From the NCBI GenBank assembly GCA_020048795.1, contig JAIFMA010000249.1:1-5502 (forward strand): a stretch of DNA of 5,502 nucleotides, written 5' to 3'. The stretch is from Rhodoferax sp. Its GTDB lineage: Bacteria > Pseudomonadota > Gammaproteobacteria > Burkholderiales > Burkholderiaceae_C. How positions within the stretch are numbered: position 1 is the first letter of the stretch; the number at the start of each line of letters is the position of its first letter. Both the position numbers and the translations under genes were made by a program. Below, piece by piece: positions 1 through 5,502 of the stretch. The notes under the pieces were generated by a model. That model was given only the letters and a program-made list of their open reading frames with translations. It had not been told where the DNA came from and searched no databases.

Positions 1-1253
1 TCGCGCATCACGGCAAAGCCGGCGGTCAGCTCGTCCATGATCTTGCGCACCCGCATGTCACCCAGCAACGGCGTGCCGCTGCGTTCGGCGGCCTGCAGGA
101 TAGGGTTGAGCTTGAGCGGAATTTCCTGAAATGCCAGCCGGATGTTTTCCTGGCGCATGCCACTCAGAATGACCTGGTCGCCGGCTGACAGCGCACTGCC
201 CTTGATCTTTTGCAGCCAGACGATTTCGGCTGCTGCATTGGATCCTCCGTAGTCGGCGACCAGGGTCAGCGCGCCCGATTCGAGCAGGGCCTTGCGCTGG
301 CGCAACACATACTTCACCTTGTCGGAGTCGGTCAGCTTGTCCCAGCCGCCATGTACCCCGTTGATCTGCCGCTCGGCGCTGCCGACCATGGTCAGCGCAC
401 CGTATTTTTTGGCCGCTGCGCTGAAAGCCTTGTCGTCGAGCAACTCGGTCAACATGTGGCTCTTTTTGGCCTCAATGAAGGCGCTTAGCGGCTGGGCTGT
501 GCCTACCAGCGCATTGCCGCTGCGTTGCGCCACCACCGCGCCCTTGGTCACCATTTCGGTGCCGATGCCAGTCATCCCGACTTCACCCAAAAACTTTTCC
601 GGGTCCATCAGGTTGAGTGCCGTGAGGTCGATTCGGCGGATGTTTTTCAGCTCTGCCAGGTCAAACGCCCTGACCTTGAGCCTGGCCAGGCCATTGGCAC
701 GCAGTAGCGCGTTGAATTGGCCGGCCGCCTGCACCGCCTTGGATCCGACGAACGAAATGTCGTCGTCTGAAAACAGCAGGTTGTAGCCCGGCGCGCCACC
801 CTGGCCAGCGAGTTGCTGGTGGCGCAAACCCGATGACCCGGTGCGGATCACGGCCTCAATGCCGTCACTGTGCTGTCCGCTGAGCACCTGCTGTAGTGCC
901 GCCTGCACGGCACTGTAGCGTTTGCGATCCAGTGTTTCGAGCACCATTGACTCAAATGCGGCCGCGTCTTTGCCGCTGGCCTGACCGGCATTGCGTACCG
1001 CCGCCAGGAAGGCCTCGCGGATTTTCTTTTCGCCACCTGTCGCGTGTTCCGTCTCACCGACCAGGTCGAGCATGCGAAATACGTTGTCCGGGGGCTGCGG
1101 GCTACCCGACCTGGCCCATTGTTGCAGGCCGGCACCCAGGTCCGGATGCAGTTGGGCCCAGGCAGGGCTGGCGACACTCCAGATGGCCAGGTTGAGTAAA
1201 AGTGCCAGCAGGCTGGCGATCGATTGGTTGTGCAGAATTGCAAAATTCATCAT
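1..1253 (-). CDS. Exported protein of unknown function with nucleotidyltransferase-like motifs (C-terminus beyond window)
   Basis: The frame is open on the minus strand to the left edge, giving about 417 residues of a longer protein that I do not recognise. Four in-frame ATGs lie at 1265, 1256, 1253 and 1250. A GGAG at 1263-1260 favours 1253 (6-nt spacing) or 1250 (9 nt). The N-terminus looks like a Sec signal peptide: a hydrophobic stretch at residues 11-28 and a likely cleavage site after AWA at 31-33, although the n-region has no Lys or Arg. The rest is soluble-looking and rich in Ala and Leu. TGSSG at 138-142, SDDDISF at 162-168 and a third acidic strand LKVRAFDL at 192-199 follow the order and spacing of the nucleotidyltransferase fold: hG[GS], then [DE]h[DE]h, then h[DE]h. 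That fold assignment is my inference. The reading frame is firm; the function is unknown. It points away from the AOR operon and is probably unrelated to it. Confidence 0.8.
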   Translation of the reverse strand, partial: MMNFAILHNQSIASLLALLLNLAIWSVASPAWAQLHPDLGAGLQQWARSGSPQPPDNVFRMLDLVGETEHATGGEKKIREAFLAAVRNAGQASGKDAAAFESMVLETLDRKRYSAVQAALQQVLSGQHSDGIEAVIRTGSSGLRHQQLAGQGGAPGYNLLFSDDDISFVGSKAVQAAGQFNALLRANGLARLKVRAFDLAELKNIRRIDLTALNLMDPEKFLGEVGMTGIGTEMVTKGAVVAQRSGNALVGTAQPLSAFIEAKKSHMLTELLDDKAFSAAAKKYGALTMVGSAERQINGVHGGWDKLTDSDKVKYVLRQRKALLESGALTLVADYGGSNAAAEIVWLQKIKGSALSAGDQVILSGMRQENIRLAFQEIPLKLNPILQAAERSGTPLLGDMRVRKIMDELTAGFAVMR

Positions 1254-1265
1254 CATCGACTCCAT

Positions 1266-1555
1266 TACATTGCCCTGGTCAAGCGGCCTGTGGCGATGCT
1301 GGTTCGGATAATAACCCTGCTGAAGTCAAGGTCGGAAAGTCCAACGATCCGAGATATGGCATGGCCGACCTGCCGGAGTGATCATGGCAGCAAAAAACCG
1401 CAAAAATGCTGGCACCATGAAAACGGTCAGTCGCACCATGGTAGCCTGCGGCCTCGCGCCAGGGTACACACAATTTAGAAATGGCATGACTCGTGATTCA
1501 GGGCTTCCTGGATTTAAAAATAGCTCAAATATTTGACCAAAATCCGGGGTCAACT
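1266..1555. other. 290-bp intergenic stretch without a convincing gene
   Basis: The region lies between two minus-strand genes. It holds a 50-codon plus-strand ORF at 1384-1536 with a plausible ribosome binding site (see findings) and a perfect 12-bp palindrome at 1525-1536 (TCAAATATTTGA). I found no clear rho-independent terminator for the regulator and no convincing promoter for the leftward gene. The sequence is more AT-rich near 1505-1545 than the flanking genes, as expected of non-coding DNA. Confidence 0.5.
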
Positions 1556-2692
1556 TTAGGCGGGTTTTTGCCCCAGTTTGCGGTACACGGTAGCGCGGCT
1601 GATGCCAAGCACTTTGGCGGCCTGCATGACATTGCCACGGGCATCGGCGACGGCCTGGTGAATCAGGGCGGTCTCGAGCTCGCGCAGCGGCACCCCGGCA
1701 GCGCTGCCCGCCCGGATCGGAGCGCTGGCATGGCCGTCGTGGGCCGGCATCACAACCAGGGCCTGCAGGCGCAGGCCCGTCCACAGTGGTAGCTCCAGGC
1801 AGGCATCGGTGCGGCGCGCCACATCAAACAGCATCGACACCGGTACGCCAAAAACATCACTCACGAGCGCCAGGCGTGCATCGAAGGTCGCCAACCCTGG
1901 CACCATCTGGCGTGCAATGGTGTTGCTGCCGGTAACCTGGCCGTGCGCATCCAGACACACCAGGCCATCTGCCTCACTGCCCATGGCGTTGCCGGGCCAG
2001 TTCAGGCGCAAGCTCAGCGCGTGGTGGACGCGCAAAAGCATGGCGTTCTCAATTTTGCTGGCAGATTGGGTGACCAGATGTTTGAGTTCGGGGCGCTCGA
2101 TGGCATCTACCCCGGTGACATCGAGCATGCCGACACACACACCATCCGGACCGAACAACGGTGCCCCGGCACAACTGTAGGCCGAGGTGCTGTCAAAAAA
2201 ATGCTCACCCCGATGCAGCCAGACACTCTGCAACTCGGTCAGGGCCGTGCCGATGGCCGTGGTGCCGATGCTGCGCTCGGACAAATCGGTGCCGATGCGG
2301 GTGATGAGATGGGCGCGTGGGTCGGTGTGGTCCACGGTGCCGCTGACATCCACCACCACACCCTGCGCATTGGTCAGTATGGCAAAGTAACGGGTGTTGA
2401 CGATGGCCCGGCCCAGGTGTTCCAGCACCGGTTTGGCGGCTTCGATCAGTGGGTGGTTGGCCTCCAGGGTGCGGTGCAGTTGCTGCGCCGATACCTGGTC
2501 AAACACCACCGCCTGCTGGGCCTGCAGCCCTTGCCTCAGGCAGCGCTGCCATGACCGCACCACCCAGGGTGCCACCCACGGCAGGGTCAGTGCCGAGCGG
2601 TCTTGCATGATGCAGCGGCGTGCCAGCGCAATCGCTTCAAGCCGGGTGGCAGGCAGGTTCAGGGCGGGTGTGGGCATGGTGATCAGCGGCAT
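1556..2692 (-). CDS. AcoR-like transcriptional regulator: GAF sensor plus Fis-type HTH, no AAA+ domain
   Basis: This is a cytoplasmic DNA-binding regulator of 378 residues, probably controlling the divergent aor operon. An N-terminal AcoR-type region (RSWQRCLRQGL near residue 46, then a helical stretch) leads into a GAF domain at roughly 90-220. The GAF domain carries the family signatures LSERSIGTTAIGTAL, GEHFF and GPDGVCVGMLDVTG. A possible weak PAS-like segment follows near 240-280. The last 40 residues form a Fis-type helix-turn-helix (NVMQAAKVLGISRATVYRKL). Full-length AcoR proteins are over 600 residues and carry a sigma-54 AAA+ ATPase between sensor and HTH. Here there is no Walker A motif and no GAFTGA loop. 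The linker reads as continuous coding sequence, so this looks like a naturally short architecture rather than a frameshift. I chose ATG 2692. ATG 2677 is also possible. Neither has a strong ribosome binding site. The open frame extends to a TTG at 2779, but that codon lies inside a palindrome. The inducer is unknown; an aldehyde or alcohol would fit the context. Confidence 0.85.
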   Translation of the reverse strand: MPLITMPTPALNLPATRLEAIALARRCIMQDRSALTLPWVAPWVVRSWQRCLRQGLQAQQAVVFDQVSAQQLHRTLEANHPLIEAAKPVLEHLGRAIVNTRYFAILTNAQGVVVDVSGTVDHTDPRAHLITRIGTDLSERSIGTTAIGTALTELQSVWLHRGEHFFDSTSAYSCAGAPLFGPDGVCVGMLDVTGVDAIERPELKHLVTQSASKIENAMLLRVHHALSLRLNWPGNAMGSEADGLVCLDAHGQVTGSNTIARQMVPGLATFDARLALVSDVFGVPVSMLFDVARRTDACLELPLWTGLRLQALVVMPAHDGHASAPIRAGSAAGVPLRELETALIHQAVADARGNVMQAAKVLGISRATVYRKLGQKPA

Positions 2693-2773
2693 CCGGTCGA
2701 ATTTAGCGCATTTTGCAGGTTTTGCGCCTGAGCGGGTTTTGGCCGGTGGTTTCTGGCCACCCCGGCTGGCCTG

Positions 2774-2786
2774 TCTCAAATTGAGA
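2774..2786. promoter_or_regulatory. Palindrome TCTCAAATTGAGA, candidate regulator operator
   Basis: This is a perfect dyad: TCTCAA, one central A, TTGAGA. It lies between the divergent regulator and aorA, about 80 bp before the regulator's likely ATG and about 145 bp before the aorA ATG. With the preceding TG it reads TGTCTCA-AAT-TGAGA, close to the TGTC...GACA-type symmetry I associate with sites of AcoR-like proteins. A dimeric Fis-type HTH would be expected to bind a dyad. The dyad is seen directly; its binding role is inferred from position. Confidence 0.4.
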
Positions 2787-2875
2787 ATTGTTGTGCCTCA
2801 TTCTGGCGCTATTAGGGTTAGTCCTAGGGTTCAGGCGCATGCCATGCTCCAACAATCGCTAGGCAGTTGAATTCA

Positions 2876-2891
2876 TAGGAACGGCATTGCA
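2876..2891 (+). promoter_or_regulatory. Sigma-54-like -24/-12 element with a spacer one base short
   Basis: GG at 2878-2879 and GC at 2889-2890 sit in TAGGAACGGCATTGCA. This resembles the sigma-54 consensus TGGCACG-N4-TTGCA, with strong matches in ACG and TTGCA, but it has nine rather than ten bases between GG and GC. That spacing is normally strict. The element ends about 40 bp before the aorA ATG, where a start site would leave room for the visible ribosome binding site. No better sigma-70 promoter was evident. The short spacer, and a neighbouring regulator without an AAA+ domain, both argue against function. Confidence 0.25.
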
Positions 2892-2930
2892 TAGGTGCTG
2901 TTCGGTTTTTTATCTACAGGAGAAACACAT

Positions 2931-3404
2931 ATGCAAAAGGTGTTGCACATCAACGCAGACAAGTGCACCGGTTGTCTGCAGTGCGAAATGGCTTGCGCTT
3001 TCGAAAATTACGGCACTTTCGCCACGGCCAAATCGCGCATCAAGGTCTTTAACTTTCACCACACCGGCAAAAAAGTGCCCTACACCTGCACCCAGTGCGA
3101 CGAGGCCTGGTGCCTGCACGCCTGCCCGGTTGAAGCCATCACGCTGGACAAGCTGACTGGCGCCAAGGTGGTGAGCGAGTCGGTTTGTGTCGGCTGCAAG
3201 GTCTGCACCATTGCCTGCCCGTTTGGCACCATCAATTACGTGGCCGATACCGGCAAGGTGCAAAAGTGCGACCTGTGCGGTGGTGAGCCGGCCTGCGCGG
3301 ATGCCTGCCCCACCAGCGCCATCACTTTCATTGATGCCAACTGGTCGGGCCTGAGCAAGATGGAACAGTGGGCCAACAAACTGGGTAACCAGGTTGCCGC
3401 ATAA
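2931..3404 (+). CDS. aorA: AOR electron-transfer subunit AorA, four-cluster ferredoxin-like protein
   Basis: This is a 157-residue iron-sulfur protein that passes electrons between the tungsten subunit and the FAD subunit. It has 16 cysteines in four groups: 12/15/18/22, 53/56/61/65, 86/89/92/96 and 113/116/122/126. That is the pattern of four-cluster proteins of the HycB/DmsB/YdhY type, enough for four [4Fe-4S] clusters. CP pairs at 65-66, 96-97 and 126-127 are typical of bacterial ferredoxin folds. There is no signal peptide or Tat motif, so it should act in the cytoplasm. The start at 2931 is supported by AGGAG at 2918-2922 with 8-nt spacing; an in-frame ATG at 2895 adds 12 unrelated residues and lacks such a site. 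In A. aromaticum the homologous AorA is known to form an electron-conducting chain with AorB and AorC. It is the first gene of the operon, 70 bp ahead of aorB. Confidence 0.93.
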   Translation: MQKVLHINADKCTGCLQCEMACAFENYGTFATAKSRIKVFNFHHTGKKVPYTCTQCDEAWCLHACPVEAITLDKLTGAKVVSESVCVGCKVCTIACPFGTINYVADTGKVQKCDLCGGEPACADACPTSAITFIDANWSGLSKMEQWANKLGNQVAA

Positions 3405-3416
3405 ACAACTTTGCGA

Positions 3417-3450
3417 GTCAGACCACTTTGCGCAGCAAATGTGCTCTGAC
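3417..3450. repeat. 34-nt imperfect palindrome (hairpin) between aorA and aorB, REP-like
   Basis: GTCAGA-C-CAC-TTTG pairs with CAAA-T-GTG-C-TCTGAC around a five-base loop at 3431-3435. The stem has 13 base pairs, one C/C mismatch and one bulged T. The outer GTCAGA/TCTGAC arms followed by CCCC resemble dispersed palindromes common in betaproteobacterial intergenic DNA. No U-run follows, so it is not a typical terminator. It lies 12 bp after the aorA stop and ends 11 bp before the aorB ribosome binding site. In mRNA it could protect the aorA 3' end or modulate the ratio of aorA to aorB. Confidence 0.65.
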
Positions 3451-3474
3451 CCCAACATCTTAGGAGAATAGAAC

Positions 3475-5261
3475 ATGTCATGGGCTGGAAAAATACTGCG
3501 CGTTAACTTGAGCGCTGGCACTGTCAAGTCTGAACCCCTCAATATGGAATGGGCCAGGGCCTACATTGGCTCACGTGGCCTGGGCACCAAATACCTGGTC
3601 GAAGAAGTCGATGCCACGGTCGATCCGCTCTCGGCCGACAACAAGATCATCTGGGCTACCGGCCCGCTGACCGGAACCATGGCCTCCACCGGTGGCCGCT
3701 ACACGGTCATTACCAAAGGCCCGCTGACTGGTGCCATTGCCTGCTCCAATTCGGGTGGTTACTGGGGTGCCGAGTTCAAGATGGCCGGCTGGGACATGGT
3801 CATTTTTGAAGGCAAGAGTGCCAAACCGGTCTATTTGTACGTCAATGACGACCTGGCCGAGCTACGCGATGCCAGCCACCTGTGGGGCAAGAGCGTCTGG
3901 GAAACCGAAGAAATCATCAAAAAGGGCCTGCAAGACCCGCTGACCCGGGTGTCCTCCATTGGCAAGGCGGGTGAAAACGGCGTGTTGTTTGCGGCAGTCG
4001 TCAATGACTTGCATCGTGCCGCCGGCCGCTCAGGCGTGGGGGCGGTGATGGGCAGCAAGAACCTCAAGGCCATCGCCGTGCGCGGCACCAAGGGTGTGGG
4101 CAACCTGCGTGACCCCAAAGCCTTCATGGCTGCGGTCAAGGCCAGCAAAAAGGTGCTGGCCGACAACGGTGTCACCGGCACGGGTCTGCCCGCCATGGGC
4201 ACCCAGGTGCTGATGAGTGTGATCAACGAAATCGGCGCTTTGCCCACCCGTAATCACCAGGAAGTGCAGTTTGAAGGTGCCAAAGACATCGGTGCCGAAG
4301 CCATGGCCACACCGCGCAGGCCTGCTTCGGTTGCACCATTGCCTGCGGACGCATCAGCAAAATGGACGAAGGCCACTTCACCATCGAAAACAAGCCGCAA
4401 TACCGCGGTGCCAATGGCGGGCTGGAATACGAAGCCGCCTGGGCGCTGGGTGCGGCCAATGGTGTCAACGACCTGGAATGCCTGCAATACGCCAACCTGC
4501 TGTGCAACGAAGAAGGTATTGACCCCATCAGCTTTGGCGCCACCGTGGGCGCAGTGATGGAACTGTATGGCATGGGTGTGCTGACCAAAGAGCAGGTGGG
4601 CTGCGAGGCCACTTTTGGTTCGGCCCGGGCACTGGCCTTTTTGGCCGAAGAAACTGTCAACGGACGTGGTTTTGGCAAAGAAATTGGTCAGGGCTCCAAG
4701 CGCCTGACGGCCAAGTATGGTCACCCCGAACTGTCGATGAGCAGCAAAGGGCAGGAGTTCCCGGCCTATGACGCGCGCGCCATCCAGGGTATTGGTCTGG
4801 CCTACGCCACCAGCAACCGGGGCGGCTGCCATCTGCGCGGCTACACCATTGCGTCTGAAGTGCTGGGCATTCCGGTCAAGACTGATCCGCTCGAATCAGC
4901 CGGCAAACCCGAACTGGTCAAGGCGTTTCAGGATGCCACCGCGGCCTTTGACTCTTCGGGCCTGTGCATTTTCACCACCTTCGCCTGGGGCTTGCAAGAC
5001 CTGTCACCGCAAATGCAAGGCGCGTGTGATGCGGCCTACACCATTGAAGAGCTGGCCCTGATTGGCGAGCGCATCTGGAACATGGAGCGCGAATTCAACA
5101 ACCGCGCCGGTTTCACCAAGTTGGATGACAGCCTGCCACCGCGTTTGACCGGCATCGAGGGTGCCGCCAAAACCGGCCCGGCCAAAGGCAAGTTCAACGA
5201 ACTGGCCACCATGCTGCCCCTGTACTACGAGGCGCGTGGCTGGGACTTGAAGGTTGACTGA
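3475..5261 (+). pseudogene. aorB: AOR tungsten catalytic subunit AorB, interrupted by a frameshift
   Basis: This is the tungstopterin subunit that reversibly oxidises aldehydes to acids. Two frames together encode about 595 residues, close to the 605 of Pyrococcus furiosus AOR. Frame one (3475 to about 4317) carries cofactor-binding motifs GGRY, SNSGGYWGAE and HRAAGRSGVGAVMGSKNLKA. The second frame (about 4318 to 5261) carries the cluster motif CFGCTIAC (CxxCxxxC), EYEAAW with the catalytic Glu, DLECL and DSSGLC as the two pterin motifs (the latter with the fourth cluster Cys), and GGCHLRGY with the active-site His. The frames join near 4306-4320, right before the first cluster Cys. AGGAG at 3462-3466 supports the start. 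Neither piece could work alone: the first lacks the cluster and active site, and the second has no upstream cofactor-binding domain and no ribosome binding site at its ATG (4362). It is either a recent pseudogene or a sequencing/assembly error; the intact motifs on both sides suit either. Family identity is certain; the broken state in the living organism is not. Confidence 0.88.
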
Positions 5262-5280
5262 AAACAAGTTCCCTGTATCC

Positions 5281-5339
5281 GTCATTCCCGCGCAGGCGGG
5301 AATCCAGGGCGCATAGATTCCCGCCTGCGCGGGAATGAC
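5281..5339. repeat. Inverted pair of dRS3-like 20-mers forming a 24-bp perfect stem
   Basis: The arms at 5281-5304 and 5316-5339 are exact reverse complements around an 11-base loop. Each arm contains a 20-mer of the form ATTCCC-N8-GGGAAT (5284-5303 and 5317-5336). That is the dRS3 repeat consensus described in Neisseria, and similar GTCATTCCCGCG repeats are widespread in betaproteobacteria. It starts 19 bp after the aorB stop. It is probably a dispersed non-coding element inserted or expanded at this junction; the transcript would form a very stable hairpin. Confidence 0.85.
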
Positions 5340-5356
5340 AATGCATTGCTTTAATC

Positions 5357-5380
5357 AACGGCTCTTCAAGAGCCGTTTTT
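5357..5380 (+). terminator. Rho-independent terminator between aorB and aorC
   Basis: AACGGCTC at 5357-5364 pairs perfectly with GAGCCGTT at 5370-5377 around TTCAA. The run of T continues to 5380 (five Ts in total at 5376-5380). It ends only 15 bp before the aorC ATG. The hairpin could cause partial termination and set aorC lower than aorAB, or mark a separate transcription unit for aorC. Confidence 0.7.
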
Positions 5381-5395
5381 ACTGGGAGATTCCCC

Positions 5396-5502
5396 ATGAC
5401 CCACCACCTCATCCTCGGTGCCGGCCCGGCCGGTGTCATCGCCGCTGAAACCATCCGCAAACACAGCCGCTCCGACCGCATCACCCTGATTGGCGACGAG
5501 CG
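5396..5502 (+). CDS. aorC: AOR FAD/NAD(P)-binding oxidoreductase subunit AorC (5' end only)
   Basis: Only the first 35 codons lie in the window. They read as a class-I pyridine nucleotide-disulfide oxidoreductase N-terminus: a beta strand HHLILGAGPAGVIAAETIRK carrying the GxGxxG/A dinucleotide-binding fingerprint (GAGPAG, residues 8-13), then a helix and a second strand ending TLIGDE, whose acidic residue typically contacts the FAD ribose. The start is supported by GGGAG at 5384-5388, 7 nt ahead. Position right after aorAB identifies it as the AorC subunit, which in A. aromaticum transfers electrons between the iron-sulfur chain and NAD+. The rest of the gene, including its NAD-binding half, is not visible. 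Confidence 0.85.
   Translation, partial: MTHHLILGAGPAGVIAAETIRKHSRSDRITLIGDE

Noticed and set aside
292..786. Plus-strand ORFs across 210-786
   Set aside because: They lie opposite the open minus-strand gene, show no domain and have low-complexity Ser/Ala composition, consistent with shadows of GC-rich coding sequence.
848..1243. 131-codon minus-strand ORF
   Set aside because: It is out of frame with the long open frame that carries the signal peptide and runs to the window edge. Its translation is rich in Cys, Trp and Arg, as is typical of an antisense or off-frame shadow.
2693..2779. Regulator start at the TTG at 2779
   Set aside because: The extra 29 residues are Lys/Arg/Gly/Ala-rich and do not resemble the family. 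The codon lies within the palindrome and has no well-spaced ribosome binding site.
2867..2895. Sigma-70 promoter for aorA with TTGAAT as the -35 element
   Set aside because: The hexamer at the right distance (CATAGG) is a poor -10 match, so the pairing is not convincing.
4275..4320. Programmed -1 ribosomal frameshifting as the explanation for the two aorB frames
   Set aside because: There is no X-XXY-YYZ slippery heptamer and no obvious downstream pseudoknot in the overlap. The joined sequence also seems shorter than homologues at that point, which points to lost bases.
4362..5261. The second aorB segment as an independent gene starting at ATG 4362
   Set aside because: The ATG has no ribosome binding site and lies after the CxxCxxxC cluster cysteines, which are encoded in the same frame upstream. 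Homology clearly extends before it.
5281..5339. CRISPR repeat or transposon end
   Set aside because: There are only two units, in inverted orientation, without spacer periodicity or a transposase. The ATTCCC-N8-GGGAAT form fits a dRS3/REP-type palindrome better.

Overview
This is GC-rich DNA whose codon use, regulator type and intergenic palindromes suggest a betaproteobacterium, probably of the Comamonadaceae (Rhodoferax/Polaromonas-like). No rRNA or other phylogenetic marker is present, so the assignment is inferred. The core of the window is a tungsten aldehyde:ferredoxin oxidoreductase (AOR) operon of the AorABC type, known from Aromatoleum aromaticum.

Left part (minus strand): positions 1-1253 hold the 5' portion of a gene running off the left edge. 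It encodes an unrecognised protein with a probable Sec signal peptide and a motif set resembling a nucleotidyltransferase fold. About 300 bp without a convincing gene follow. Positions 1556-2692 encode an AcoR-like regulator with a GAF sensor domain and a C-terminal Fis-type helix-turn-helix. It lacks the AAA+ sigma-54 activation domain.

Centre and right (plus strand): the regulator is divergent from aorA, which encodes a ferredoxin-like subunit with 16 cysteines for four [4Fe-4S] clusters. Next is aorB, the tungstopterin catalytic subunit, and then the first 35 codons of aorC, an FAD/NAD(P)-binding oxidoreductase subunit. By analogy with A. aromaticum, AorB interconverts aldehydes and acids, AorA wires electrons between subunits, and AorC couples them to NAD+. 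The shared intergenic region contains a 13-bp palindrome (candidate operator) and a sigma-54-like element whose spacer is one base short.

Most notable points: (1) aorB is broken by a frameshift, probably with a small deletion, exactly at the start of its [4Fe-4S] cysteine motif, although every other recognisable active-site motif is intact. (2) Both operon junctions carry palindromic repeats: a hairpin between aorA and aorB, and a pair of inverted dRS3-like 20-mers plus a rho-independent terminator between aorB and aorC. (3) The regulator lacks the domain needed to use the sigma-54-like element. (4) The left-hand gene looks like an exported nucleotidyltransferase-fold protein.
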